64,000 nt of DNA from Bacteroidales bacterium (GCA_020026355.1 JAHHQP010000008.1:1-64000); one strand, 5' to 3'; shown: positions 51,588 through 59,836, counted from the stretch's first letter. Numbers and translations are program-made. Notes: generated by a model from the sequence alone, not told the origin.

Positions 51588-51617
51588 ATGAAAAGTCCCG
51601 CATCGCTGCGGGACTTT
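51588..51617 (-). terminator. Terminator downstream of trmD and the candidate sRNA
   Basis: Perfect 10-bp stem AAAGTCCCGC (51592-51601) / GCGGGACTTT (51608-51617), 6-nt loop; the minus strand continues with TTTTC. Confidence 0.8.
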
Positions 51618-51687
51618 CCGATCAGTTAGTAGTGTAGTGTATTCCCAGAAGGAATTGTTCAATTGTGGTCAGTTTGTTTCATCTTTC
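51588..51687 (-). ncRNA. Candidate 3'-UTR-derived small RNA
   Basis: A consensus promoter (below) lies inside the 3' untranslated region of trmD and points to a terminator about 100 nt away, with no significant coding frame between them (the only ATG gives seven codons). The predicted RNA ends in a strong GC-rich hairpin with a U tail, like Hfq-independent or 3'-UTR sRNAs. No known RNA family was recognised. Confidence 0.35.
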
Positions 51688-51690
51688 CTG

Positions 51691-51720
51691 CAAATATAGT
51701 CCTTTTCTTTGCAAAGCAAA
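51691..51720 (-). promoter_or_regulatory. Promoter inside the trmD 3' region
   Basis: Minus strand: TTTG (51720-51717), 18-nt spacer, TATATTTG (51698-51691). The next minus-strand gene has its own promoter, so this one probably serves the small RNA. Confidence 0.5.
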
Positions 51721-51735
51721 GGAAATCAGCGGGAA

Positions 51736-52413
51736 TTATTTTTCCAGTAGGTGCGGACGCAGTCTCTTCGTCCTTTCCAGCGCCTGCTCGTCCTGCCATT
51801 CCCGAATCAGTTTCGGATTGCCGCTGAGGAGAACGTCCGGCACTTTCCATCCGTTGAATTCTGCAGGACGGGTATAGATCGGCGGGGAAAGCAGATCATC
51901 CTGGAAGCAGTCGCTCAGGGCCGAGGTCTCGTCGGTCAGCGCTCCCGGAATCAGCCGGATGATGGAGTCGGCGAGAATCGCGGCCGGAATCTCTCCACCG
52001 CTGAGCACGTAGTCTCCGACGGAGATTTCGCGAGTCACGAGGTGCTCGCGGATCCGGTGGTCGATTCCTTTGTAATGTCCGCAGAGGATAATGAGGTTTC
52101 CTTTCAACGAAAGTTCATTGGCGATGCCCTGGTCCAGGATCTCTCCGTCCGGAGACATGTAGATGATTTCATCGTAGGTTCGTTCGCTGCGGAGTTCTTC
52201 GATCATCTTGTAGACCGGTTCTATCATCAGGACCATGCCTGCGTCTCCGCCGTAACTGTAGTCATCGACCTGCTGGCGGGGTCCTTTCCCGTACTTGCGG
52301 GGGTTGTGGAGATGGATCTCTACCAATCCTTTCTTGATGGCACGACCCACTATCGAGTGGCTGAGCGGACTCTCGAGAAGTTCCGGAACCACTGTGATGA
52401 TGTCAATTCTCAT
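51736..52413 (-). CDS. trmD: tRNA (guanine-37-N1)-methyltransferase
   Basis: 225 residues of the SPOUT family with the trefoil-knot SAM site: YMSPDGEILDQ, LIILCGHYKGIDHRI and ISVGDYVLSGGEIPA. It methylates G37 of several tRNAs and prevents frameshifting; it is usually essential. It has a complete C-terminal domain (PPIYTRPAEFNGWKVPDVLLSG). Its own -7 box is 37 nt upstream, divergent from the DUF349 gene. Confidence 0.96.
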   Translation of the reverse strand: MRIDIITVVPELLESPLSHSIVGRAIKKGLVEIHLHNPRKYGKGPRQQVDDYSYGGDAGMVLMIEPVYKMIEELRSERTYDEIIYMSPDGEILDQGIANELSLKGNLIILCGHYKGIDHRIREHLVTREISVGDYVLSGGEIPAAILADSIIRLIPGALTDETSALSDCFQDDLLSPPIYTRPAEFNGWKVPDVLLSGNPKLIREWQDEQALERTKRLRPHLLEK

Positions 52414-52450
52414 ACGTTCTTTTTATTGTTTACAGAAAATCACGGATTTG

Positions 52451-52458
52451 CAAAAATA
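52451..52458 (-). promoter_or_regulatory. Promoter -7 box for trmD
   Basis: Minus-strand TATTTTTG, 37 nt before the ATG at 52413. Confidence 0.5.
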
Positions 52459-52490
52459 GCAAAATGCTGACAGTTTTACTAAAATTTTGG

Positions 52491-52498
52491 TATATTTG
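52491..52498 (+). promoter_or_regulatory. Promoter -7 box for the DUF349/yidC/yggS unit
   Basis: TATATTTG, 31 nt before the ATG at 52530. Confidence 0.6.
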
Positions 52499-52529
52499 CA
52501 ACTTATATAAATCTAAAAACACATTGATT

Positions 52530-54284
52530 ATGAGTGTAGACATCAATCCTGATGCTTTGACGACATCAGATGTAGCTGAAGCAACTGAACCTGCAGCAAA
52601 CTGGTCAGAGAAGAGTCTTGTGGAACTGGTGCAAGCTTTTGAGGAGCTTCTGAAGAACGAGGACCGTCTGAAGATGTACAAGGAAGCCGAGGCCATCAAG
52701 GCTGCTTTCTATAAGAAACTTATCAAGGAAAAGGCTGAAGCCGGTTATGTTTCCACAGAGGTGGAAGACGCGACGGAGGAGGCTGCTGCAGAGACTCTGG
52801 TGACGGAGGAGAGGGAAGATCCATTCTCCCGGATCGAGGAGGGATTCAAGGAAATCTACGCTTCATACAAGAAAGAACGGGCTGAATACAATAGACAGCA
52901 GGAACAGGAACGTGAGCAGAACCTGGCATTGAAAGAGGCGGTCATCGCTGACCTGAAGCTCCTTGTCGAGAAACAGGAGGATGTGAACGCTACATTTCCG
53001 GAGTTCCGTGAGATCCAGAACCGGTGGAGAGTCATCGGTCCGGTACCTGCGACCAATTTCAGGAATCTGAATGAAACCTATCAGCTTTATGTCGAGCAGT
53101 TCTATGATAAGGTGAAGATTAACCGTGAGCTTAGAGACCTGGATTTCAAGAAGAACCTTGAGGCCAAGGAAAATTTCTGCGTCCAGGCAGAACAGCTGGC
53201 GGAACGTCCGAATATCGTCGAGGCCTTCAAGGAACTACAGAAACTCCATGACCAGTGGAAGGAATATGGTCCGGTCGCTAAGGAATTCCGGGAGCCGATC
53301 TGGGAACGTTTCAAGGCCGCTACTGCTGTCATCAACAGGAAGTATCAGGCCTATTTCGAGGAAATGAAGGAACATCAGACGGAAAATCTGGAGAAAAAGA
53401 CGAAACTCTGTGAACAGGTTGAGGAAATCGCAGCCCGTGAAGTGCCTGGTTCCAACGAGTGGAATGCTTTCTCCAAGGAAATAGAGGATATCCAGAAAGT
53501 CTGGAAGACCATCGGTTTCGCTTCCAAGAAAGAGAACCAGAAGATCTATGATCGTTTCCGTGCAGCCTGCGATGCATTCTACAGCCGCAAACGTGAGTTC
53601 TACAGCAGCTACAAGGATAGCATGAACGAGAATCTGGAGAAGAAGATCGCTCTTTGCGAGCAGGCAGAGGCGCTCAAGACCAGTACGGACTGGAAGAAGA
53701 CGACGGATGAATTCATCGCGCTTCAGAAACAGTGGAAGGAAATCGGTGCGGTTCCGCGCAAGAAGTCCGAGGCACTTTGGAAACGTTTCCGCAGCGCTTG
53801 CGACGAGTTCTTCAACGAGAGGGACAAGCAGGCCAAGCCGGAGAATGATTTCTATGGAAACCTCCGTGCTAAGAAGAAGCTGGTCGAGGAGATCAAGGCT
53901 TATGTACTGACCGGAGATGAGGCTAAGGATAAGGAGGCGATGCACGCCTTCATGAACAGATGGCAGGAAATCGGTTTCGTGCCGTTCAAGGAGAAGGACA
54001 ACATCATGGATGCTTACAGATCTGCGCTTCGTGAGAAGTTCCCGCATGATGCTTCCCGAAAGGGTGGACGTAATGTCAGAGGTCCGAGAACGGAGAAAGA
54101 ACGCCTGATCCAGAAATATACGCAGCTCCAGCAGGATATCGTCACCTATGAGAACAATGTCGGTTTCTTCGAGATGTCCAGGAATGCGGCTCCGCTGATC
54201 AGCCAGCTGCAGGAGAAGATTGTGAAAGCTAAGGAAGAACTCGAGGTGCTTGCCGGGCAGATCCGGAGCCTTGAAGAAGAATAA
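52530..54284 (+). CDS. DUF349-repeat protein
   Basis: 584 residues, highly charged and almost entirely helical. An acidic N-terminal segment is followed by about five DUF349 repeats, each of ~75 residues with a W-K/R-x-I/Y-G-P/x motif (NRWRVIGPVPAT, DQWKEYGPVAKEF, KVWKTIGFASKK, KQWKEIGAVPRK, NRWQEIGFVPFK). The repeats are probably alpha-helical RNA- or protein-binding units; no activity is established for Bacteroidota members. ATG 52530 (MSVDINPDAL) is chosen because the promoter box lies just upstream and an earlier in-frame ATG precedes it. Upstream of yidC by 36 bp. Confidence 0.85.
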   Translation: MSVDINPDALTTSDVAEATEPAANWSEKSLVELVQAFEELLKNEDRLKMYKEAEAIKAAFYKKLIKEKAEAGYVSTEVEDATEEAAAETLVTEEREDPFSRIEEGFKEIYASYKKERAEYNRQQEQEREQNLALKEAVIADLKLLVEKQEDVNATFPEFREIQNRWRVIGPVPATNFRNLNETYQLYVEQFYDKVKINRELRDLDFKKNLEAKENFCVQAEQLAERPNIVEAFKELQKLHDQWKEYGPVAKEFREPIWERFKAATAVINRKYQAYFEEMKEHQTENLEKKTKLCEQVEEIAAREVPGSNEWNAFSKEIEDIQKVWKTIGFASKKENQKIYDRFRAACDAFYSRKREFYSSYKDSMNENLEKKIALCEQAEALKTSTDWKKTTDEFIALQKQWKEIGAVPRKKSEALWKRFRSACDEFFNERDKQAKPENDFYGNLRAKKKLVEEIKAYVLTGDEAKDKEAMHAFMNRWQEIGFVPFKEKDNIMDAYRSALREKFPHDASRKGGRNVRGPRTEKERLIQKYTQLQQDIVTYENNVGFFEMSRNAAPLISQLQEKIVKAKEELEVLAGQIRSLEEE

Positions 54285-54320
54285 GTGTAACGAAACAATA
54301 AGTAACAACAAAAGAAACAG

Positions 54321-56195
54321 ATGAACAAGAATACGATTATCGGCTTCATATTGATTGGAGTGATCATGTTCGGCTTCAGTTGGTATCAGTCGAAACAGTA
54401 TAAGGAACAGCAGATCGAGCAGCAGAAGGCAAGGATCGAGCAGATGATGGAGCAGTCCGCTGCCGACTACGCCGAGACGGTCGCTGATGAGAAAAAAGAA
54501 CAGAAGGAGCAGGTGCCGGCTCATGTCGTGAAGACATTGCCATTCGGCCTTGAAGCCGCAGTGCCTGCACGGAAAGGAGTGACTTTCCATACCATTTCCA
54601 ACGGTAGGCTCGAACTGGAGTTCTCGACTTTGGGTGCGCAGCCGAGCACCGTGACCGTGAAGGATCATAAGAACTACGGTGGCGCTCCTCTCCGCATCTT
54701 CCATCCGGACAGTACCGGAAGGGTAGGCAGCCGCATGAACTATTCCTTGTTGATCAGGACCGGACAGTATCTCAATACAGCAGATTACGTCTTTGATTAT
54801 ATTGCGGAGGAATCCGATTCTTCGAAGATCGTGATGCGACTTCCATTCGAGGACGGAAGTTATATCCAGCAGGTCTATTCCTTGGAGGAAGACAGCTACA
54901 TGGTAGACAATGAGATGACTTTTGTCGGCATGGATGAAATCCTGACCCATACCGCCTCATCCTTCAAGCTTGACTGGGATGTCGTCATTCCGCGCATGGA
55001 GAAGGGATATAAGAACGAACTGCGTTACTCCAAACTCTGCTATCAGCCGTCTGGAGAAGATGGAATCGAGGAAATGGCGCAGGGACGTGACGAGGAAGAG
55101 CAGATCACGACCAAGACCAAATGGTTCGCTTTCCAGCAGCAGTTCTTCTCCGCAATCATGACCGCGGACGATGATTTCAATTCCGCTGCTTTCAAGGCTT
55201 CCTTCTATGATGAAAATGATCCGAGCCACAACCTGATGAAGTGTTCAGCTTCCATGGGCATCAATATGGCTCAGGATGGCAGCTACAAGAATCAGTTCTA
55301 TTTCGGTCCGAACGATTTCAAGACCATGAAGCAGTATGGCCGGAATTACGAGAAGATGATTCCGATCGGCGGATGGCTTGTAGGTTGGATCAGCCGTTGG
55401 GTGATCATTCCGGTATTCGACTTCCTGGGTGGCTTCATTCATAATTATGGTATCGTCATCCTGCTGCTGACCTTGCTGATCAAACTGGTCGTTTCTCCAT
55501 TGACCATCAAATCATACATGTCTTCAGCGAAGATGTCCGCGCTCAAGCCGGAAATCGAGAAACTGAACGAGAAATATCCGAAACAGGAGGATGCGATGAA
55601 GAAGCAGACCGCCATGATGGATCTCTACCGGAGAGCGGGAATCAGTCCGATGGGCGGATGTCTCCCGATGCTGCTCCAGTTCCCGATCCTGTGGGCAATG
55701 TTCCGATTCTTCCCGGCTTCCATCGAGCTTCGTCAGCAAGGCTTCCTATGGGCTGATGACTTGAGTGCCTACGATTCCATCCTGGATTTCGGCTTCAACA
55801 TCCCGCTGTACGGTGACCATGTTTCCTTGTTCGCTCTGCTCATGGCTTTGTCCATGTTCCTCTATTCGAAGATGACTTCCAGCCAGATGTCCGACGATCC
55901 GAGCATGGCAGGTATGAAGTTCATGAGCGTATGGATGATGCCGATCATGATGCTTTTCATCTGTAACAATCTCTCCAGTGGTCTGAGTTACTACTACCTG
56001 CTCTCTAACCTGATCACGATGCTTCAGACCTGGGTGATCCGCAGGTTCTTCGTGAACGAGAAGAAGATCCAGGCTCAGCTCGCCGCCGCTCCTGCGAAGA
56101 AGAAAGCCAAATCGAAATGGCAGCTGCGTCTTGAAGAAGCTCAGCGCATGCAGGAGCAGATGATGAAGGAAAAGAATAAGAAGAACCATAGATAA
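54321..56195 (+). CDS. yidC: Membrane protein insertase YidC
   Basis: 624 residues, Gram-negative form. N-terminal anchor (IIGFILIGVIMFGFSWY), a large periplasmic beta-sandwich domain (about 60-340) and the five-helix insertase core with LLTLLIKLVVSPLTIKSYMSSAKM, LPMLLQFPILWAMFRF and the C-terminal basic tail (KKKAKSKW). It inserts inner-membrane proteins alone or with Sec, downstream of the Ffh pathway. The stop is followed immediately by the yggS start. Confidence 0.96.
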   Translation: MNKNTIIGFILIGVIMFGFSWYQSKQYKEQQIEQQKARIEQMMEQSAADYAETVADEKKEQKEQVPAHVVKTLPFGLEAAVPARKGVTFHTISNGRLELEFSTLGAQPSTVTVKDHKNYGGAPLRIFHPDSTGRVGSRMNYSLLIRTGQYLNTADYVFDYIAEESDSSKIVMRLPFEDGSYIQQVYSLEEDSYMVDNEMTFVGMDEILTHTASSFKLDWDVVIPRMEKGYKNELRYSKLCYQPSGEDGIEEMAQGRDEEEQITTKTKWFAFQQQFFSAIMTADDDFNSAAFKASFYDENDPSHNLMKCSASMGINMAQDGSYKNQFYFGPNDFKTMKQYGRNYEKMIPIGGWLVGWISRWVIIPVFDFLGGFIHNYGIVILLLTLLIKLVVSPLTIKSYMSSAKMSALKPEIEKLNEKYPKQEDAMKKQTAMMDLYRRAGISPMGGCLPMLLQFPILWAMFRFFPASIELRQQGFLWADDLSAYDSILDFGFNIPLYGDHVSLFALLMALSMFLYSKMTSSQMSDDPSMAGMKFMSVWMMPIMMLFICNNLSSGLSYYYLLSNLITMLQTWVIRRFFVNEKKIQAQLAAAPAKKKAKSKWQLRLEEAQRMQEQMMKEKNKKNHR

Positions 56196-56867
56196 ATGCT
56201 CGAGGAAACCATCAGAGCTTTGAAAAGTGAACTGCCACCAGACGTCGAGTTGGTGGCAGTTTCCAAATTCCATCCTGCCGAAGCCATCGGTGAGGCTTAT
56301 CGTGCTGGTCAACGGCTTTTCGCGGAGAGCCGTCCGCAGGAACTTCTGCAGAAAGTGCAGTCACTGTCCGCTTCCTGTCCGGACATTCGCTGGCATTTCA
56401 TCGGTCATCTCCAGACGAACAAGCTCAAGCTGGTGCTCCCTCATGTGGAACTGGTGCAGTCTGTCGATTCGCTCCGTCTGCTGCAGGCCATTCAGGCTTG
56501 GGCCAATGGGCATGACCGCAAGGTCAGGGTCCTGCTTGAACTGCATGTCGCCGCAGAGGAGACCAAGCAGGGATTCAGTGCGGCGGAACTGTTCGCTGCG
56601 CTGGAGCAGGCTGTTCGTGAGAAGGCATTCCCGGCCGTAGAGTTGTGCGGACTCATGGGCATGGCTACCTTCACGGAAGATGAACGGGTCATCCGCCGTG
56701 ATTTCAGCCGTCTGCAGGAAACCTATCGAGAGGTCCGTGCCCGTTATCCGGAGCTGGAGTCATTCAAGGAACTGTCGATCGGTATGTCCGGTGACTATTC
56801 CATTGCATTGGACTATGGCTCCACTATGGTTCGCATCGGAACGAAGATCTTCGGGGCCAGAAGGTGA
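56196..56867 (+). CDS. YggS-family PLP homeostasis protein
   Basis: 223 residues, alanine-racemase-like TIM barrel without the second domain. The PLP lysine is in VELVAVSKFHP near residue 25; further motifs are RWHFIGHLQTNKLK and ELSIGMSGDYSIALDYGSTMVRIG. It binds pyridoxal phosphate and keeps its level balanced but has no known enzymatic reaction. It starts at the base after the yidC stop, so it is translated from the same mRNA. Convergent with the PqqD-like gene (5 bp). Confidence 0.95.
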   Translation: MLEETIRALKSELPPDVELVAVSKFHPAEAIGEAYRAGQRLFAESRPQELLQKVQSLSASCPDIRWHFIGHLQTNKLKLVLPHVELVQSVDSLRLLQAIQAWANGHDRKVRVLLELHVAAEETKQGFSAAELFAALEQAVREKAFPAVELCGLMGMATFTEDERVIRRDFSRLQETYREVRARYPELESFKELSIGMSGDYSIALDYGSTMVRIGTKIFGARR

Positions 56868-56872
56868 GAGAT

Positions 56873-57142
56873 CTACTCTTCTGCGATGCCGGCTTCGATC
56901 CAGGACCTGGCAAGGTTGCCGGCATCCTTGAGAGCGAGCGCACTGTCGATGCCGTATTCTTCTACCAGCAGGTCCGCCATGCTCTCTGCCGTGAATTCTG
57001 TTTCTGCTACTTTTTTCCAGAGGAAAGCCGCCGTGGAATTGAGGGAGATGAGCTTGTTGAAATTGACATGCTCAAGACCTTCTGCGGTCACGATATGTTC
57101 TCCGCACATGTCGCGGAGAACGAATCCTTTCTTGATTTTCAT
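56873..57142 (-). CDS. Orphan PqqD-family protein
   Basis: 89 residues, a stand-alone PqqD/RRE (winged-helix peptide-binding) domain: FVLRDMCGEHIVTAEG, ISLNSTAAFLWKKV, MADLLVEEYGID and a final helix with WIEAGI. PqqD domains normally hand a precursor peptide to a radical-SAM or cyclodehydratase enzyme. No such enzyme or precursor peptide is near; the only neighbour on the strand is the secreted EEP phosphatase 12 bp upstream. Function here unknown. Confidence 0.8.
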   Translation of the reverse strand: MKIKKGFVLRDMCGEHIVTAEGLEHVNFNKLISLNSTAAFLWKKVAETEFTAESMADLLVEEYGIDSALALKDAGNLARSWIEAGIAEE

Positions 57143-57154
57143 GGTGTCTCGTTT

Positions 57155-58000
57155 CTAGAATATCAGGGTTGCGGTGATAGGATAGTGGTCTGAAACATAT
57201 TTCCATTCATCGTATCTGCGGGTGACGGTTTCATAGACAGGACAGCTGCTGAAGCCGCTGTAGTAGATGTAGTCGATGATTTCATCGGCACGTCCCCAAT
57301 CGTTGAACGTTCCTTCATGATCGGTCTTTCCGGCGGTGTCTCGTGCAGACAGCATACGTCCGTCCAGAACATCCAGACATGCGTTGTCCGGGGTGACGTT
57401 GAAATCTCCGGTCAGGATGACGGGAAGCTGATCCTTGTTGAGCTCGTCGATCTTCTGGAGGATGAGTTTCAGTCCTTCTTCACGGGCAGTCTGTCCGACA
57501 TGGTCCAGGTGAGTGTTCACATAGATGAATTTGCGTTTGCTCGCTTTGTGGGTAAAGATGGCCCAGGTTGCGGTGCGCTTGCAGGCGGCGTCCCAGCCGG
57601 TGGATGGTTTTTCCGGGTGCTCGGACAGCCAGAAGGTGCCCTTCTTGCCCATCTTCAGGACTTTCTTGTTGTAGAAGATGGTCATGTGCTCTCCTTGCTT
57701 TCTCCCGTTTTCACGGCCGATTCCGTAGGAACCGTAGTTCTTGAAATTTTCCTGAATGAATCTGACCTGATAGCCGAAAGCTTCCTGCAGGCCGAAAAGG
57801 TCGGGCTGCTGGTCTTTGAGCATGAGCCCTGTCGCCGGGAAGCGGAAGTTCCAGGAGTTCGTTCCGTCATTAGCTTCTCCCATCCTGATGTTGTAGGACA
57901 TGACTTTCAAGCTGTCTTGGGTAGGGTGTTCCTCTTTGCGGGCGTAGGATAAGGCCGGAAGCAGGAAAAGTACAGTAAGTAATAATGATATTTTCTTCAT
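57155..58000 (-). CDS. Secreted endonuclease/exonuclease/phosphatase-family protein
   Basis: 281 residues with a signal peptide (LLLTVLFLLPALSYA). EEP-fold motifs are intact: VMSYNIRMG, FGLQEA (metal Glu), VNTHLDHVG, LTGDFNVTP and the final VSDHYPITATL (catalytic D-H). Relatives act on DNA, phosphoinositides or sphingolipids; substrate undetermined. ATG 58000 is used because the signal peptide begins there; the one at 58027 would add nine residues. It precedes the PqqD-like gene by 12 bp. Confidence 0.9.
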   Translation of the reverse strand: MKKISLLLTVLFLLPALSYARKEEHPTQDSLKVMSYNIRMGEANDGTNSWNFRFPATGLMLKDQQPDLFGLQEAFGYQVRFIQENFKNYGSYGIGRENGRKQGEHMTIFYNKKVLKMGKKGTFWLSEHPEKPSTGWDAACKRTATWAIFTHKASKRKFIYVNTHLDHVGQTAREEGLKLILQKIDELNKDQLPVILTGDFNVTPDNACLDVLDGRMLSARDTAGKTDHEGTFNDWGRADEIIDYIYYSGFSSCPVYETVTRRYDEWKYVSDHYPITATLIF

Positions 58001-58048
58001 GGTAATCCAGTTTTTATTCAGTGTCATGTAAAGTTAGTCTTTTTACGA

Positions 58049-58078
58049 AAAAAAGTCAGCTGAAAAGCTGACTTTTTT
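58049..58078 (-). terminator. tRNA-Glu terminator
   Basis: Perfect 13-bp stem AAAAAAGTCAGCT (58049-58061) / AGCTGACTTTTTT (58066-58078) with a GAAA loop, directly after the tRNA 3' end. Confidence 0.88.
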
Positions 58079-58079
58079 G

Positions 58080-58154
58080 TGGTAGTCGGTAGGAGAATCG
58101 AACTCCTATTACAAGATTGAGAATCTTGGGTACTAACCGTTATACGAACCGACC
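58080..58154 (-). tRNA. tRNA-Glu (anticodon CUC)
   Basis: 75 nt including encoded CCA (58082-58080). Acceptor GGTCGGT/ACCGACT (first pair G-U), D arm GTA/TAC, anticodon stem CAAGA/TCTTG with loop TTCTCAA giving anticodon CTC, T arm AGGAG/CTCCT with loop TTCGATT. It reads GAG. It is a single tRNA gene with its own promoter and terminator. Confidence 0.92.
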
Positions 58155-58175
58155 GTTTCTCTTATTTTGTGGGTG

Positions 58176-58207
58176 CAAATATAGGAGGTTTTTCAATACG
58201 CTCCAAA
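58176..58207 (-). promoter_or_regulatory. tRNA-Glu promoter
   Basis: Minus strand: TTTG (58207-58204), 20-nt spacer, TATATTTG (58183-58176); the box ends 21 nt before the tRNA 5' end. Perfect consensus. Confidence 0.75.
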
Positions 58208-58236
58208 TTTTTTTATCAAAAATCTTTATTTTTTTG

Positions 58237-58244
58237 TAAATTTG
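58237..58244 (+). promoter_or_regulatory. Promoter -7 box for the NamZ-like gene
   Basis: TAAATTTG, 26 nt before the ATG at 58271. Confidence 0.6.
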
Positions 58245-58270
58245 TATGTTTTACCGCTAAAATTAGATCA

Positions 58271-59338
58271 ATGTTTTCATTCAGAACGACACCTTTGAGA
58301 GAACAGATGGACAAGGCCCTCATGGATGGTCGCGTCGGCTGTTTCTGTACACAGAATTGCTGGGACACTGCCCGCGGATGTTTCATGTATGATCTTTTCC
58401 GTGAAAGGAGGAATCTCGAGATCATCTTTTCTCCCCGTGATACGGAGCTGACCCCATTGACCAACCATATTGATTTTTCGGCAGAACGGCTGAAAGGATT
58501 GGATGCGGTGGTCGTGGAGATCCAGGATGTCGGTTCCCGTTATTTCAACTATACGAAGGATGTCTTCAGTCTGATGGAGATGCTGGAGGACATGGGGGAG
58601 GACGCGCCTTCCTTATATATAGTGGACCATATCAATCCGGCAGGCAGAATCGTGGAAGGCTCCATGCCGGAGGAGCTGCGAGAGCCGCATGTGCCGAAGG
58701 TGCCGCACCGTCATGGCCTGACCTTGGGGGAACTGGCCAATCTCTATCATCATGAGATCGGGGCGAAATATGCGCTGCACGTGATTTCCGCGATGGCGAT
58801 GGATATCAACAAGGACATTCTGCCCTGGACCATCGCACCGGCATCGGATATTCCGGGATTGTTCACCTGCGACATGTACAGCGGGGGAGGTCTCTGGAAC
58901 AATACGAATGTCTCACCGGGTATCGGAACGGCCCGTCCTTATGAATATATCGGTGCTCCGTTCATCAAACCTGCTGCTGATCGGAACGTGCCTTCTGCGG
59001 ATTCCGTGCTCATGCGCCCGTGTTCCTTCACGCCGGGTGCCGGTAAATATCAGGGCGAGAAATGTTTCGGTTACCAGATCATGCTGGAACCGACGGTGGA
59101 ATATCATTCCTTGCTGCATACCTTGACGCTGATCCGTCATTTCAAGGAGACCTATCCGGAATTCTGCTGGGACGAGGGTTTCGAGAGGAAACTGTCTGAC
59201 AGTACCTTGTTCAGTTATCTTCAGGGAGAAATCACCGAAGAAGTCATGCGGGAGTATGTGAAGGGGGAGGAACAGAAATGGATCCGCAAGGCGAAAAAGT
59301 ATATTCTCTATGAAAATCAGCCGTACAGGATCAAGTGA
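58271..59338 (+). CDS. DUF1343 (NamZ-like) protein, no signal peptide
   Basis: 355 residues. Family motifs: VVEIQDVGSRYFNY, YIVDHINPAGRIVEGSM and VPHRHGLTLGELANLYH, then WNNTNVSPGIGTARPYEY. DUF1343 includes NamZ, an exo-beta-N-acetylmuramidase of cell-wall recycling. This copy has no signal peptide or lipobox, unlike the secreted enzymes, and the usual EGTN-type motif reads NNTN, so it may be a cytoplasmic, diverged form. ATG 58271 (MFSFRTTPLREQ) is chosen as the promoter box is between it and the earlier ATG at 58169. Confidence 0.82.
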   Translation: MFSFRTTPLREQMDKALMDGRVGCFCTQNCWDTARGCFMYDLFRERRNLEIIFSPRDTELTPLTNHIDFSAERLKGLDAVVVEIQDVGSRYFNYTKDVFSLMEMLEDMGEDAPSLYIVDHINPAGRIVEGSMPEELREPHVPKVPHRHGLTLGELANLYHHEIGAKYALHVISAMAMDINKDILPWTIAPASDIPGLFTCDMYSGGGLWNNTNVSPGIGTARPYEYIGAPFIKPAADRNVPSADSVLMRPCSFTPGAGKYQGEKCFGYQIMLEPTVEYHSLLHTLTLIRHFKETYPEFCWDEGFERKLSDSTLFSYLQGEITEEVMREYVKGEEQKWIRKAKKYILYENQPYRIK

Positions 59339-59384
59339 TTTCGACTGTTTTTCCGGTGTCCGGTGAAAATATCCGGTGAAAAAG

Positions 59385-59415
59385 TTGTTTATTCCTTTAA
59401 AAGTGAGTACATTTG
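59385..59415 (+). promoter_or_regulatory. rpmE promoter
   Basis: TTG (59385-59387), 20-nt spacer, TACATTTG (59408-59415), 37 nt before the L31 ATG. Good match at both elements. Confidence 0.7.
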
Positions 59416-59452
59416 CGGACTCAAAAATAATAGTTAACTAAAATTTTACGAA

Positions 59453-59704
59453 ATGAAACAAGGAATTCATCCCGAAACCTACCGTCTTGTAGCTTTCAAG
59501 GATATGTCAAACGACGAGGTCTTCATCACTCGTTCATGCGCAAACACTAAGGAGACCATTGAGATCGAGGGTGTTACTTACCCGGTTGTCAAGGTCGAGA
59601 TCTCCAACACTTCTCACCCGTTCTTCACTGGTAAGATGAAATTGGTTGATACCGCCGGTCGTGTTGATAAATTCTATCAGAGATACGCAAAGAAAAACAA
59701 ATAG
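59453..59704 (+). CDS. rpmE2: Ribosomal protein L31, type B
   Basis: 83 residues, the zinc-free type B form: MKQGIHPETYRLVAFKDMS, FITRSCANTKETIEI and SHPFFTGKMKLVDTAGRVDKF. The CxxC zinc motif of type A is absent. Part of the large ribosomal subunit. Single gene with strong promoter, terminator and biased codons. Confidence 0.96.
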   Translation: MKQGIHPETYRLVAFKDMSNDEVFITRSCANTKETIEIEGVTYPVVKVEISNTSHPFFTGKMKLVDTAGRVDKFYQRYAKKNK

Positions 59705-59725
59705 TTTTTCCAAGACATACGGTAC

Positions 59726-59761
59726 AGAAGAGCAGTTCGAAAGAACTGCTCTTCTTTTTTT
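59726..59761 (+). terminator. rpmE terminator
   Basis: Perfect 13-bp stem AGAAGAGCAGTTC / GAACTGCTCTTCT, GAAA loop, seven T. Confidence 0.92.
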
Positions 59762-59802
59762 GTCTCCGCCCGGCCCGTACGGGGTCCGTCGGAGCGGGCG
59801 AC

Positions 59803-59836
59803 AAAAAAAGAAGACGGCCCCGAAGGACCGTCTTCT
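59803..59836 (-). terminator. V-ATPase operon terminator
   Basis: Minus-strand stem AGAAGACGG (59836-59828) / CCGTCTTCT (59817-59809) followed by a T run; 50 bp beyond the subunit K stop. Confidence 0.88.

Noticed and set aside
51588..51690. 4.5S RNA or tmRNA identity for the transcript after trmD
   Set aside because: The conserved SRP loop and tmRNA ends are missing; it is listed only as a candidate sRNA.
58080..58154. tRNA as a phage or island attachment site
   Set aside because: No integrase next to the tRNA and no repeat of its 3' end was noticed in the flanks.
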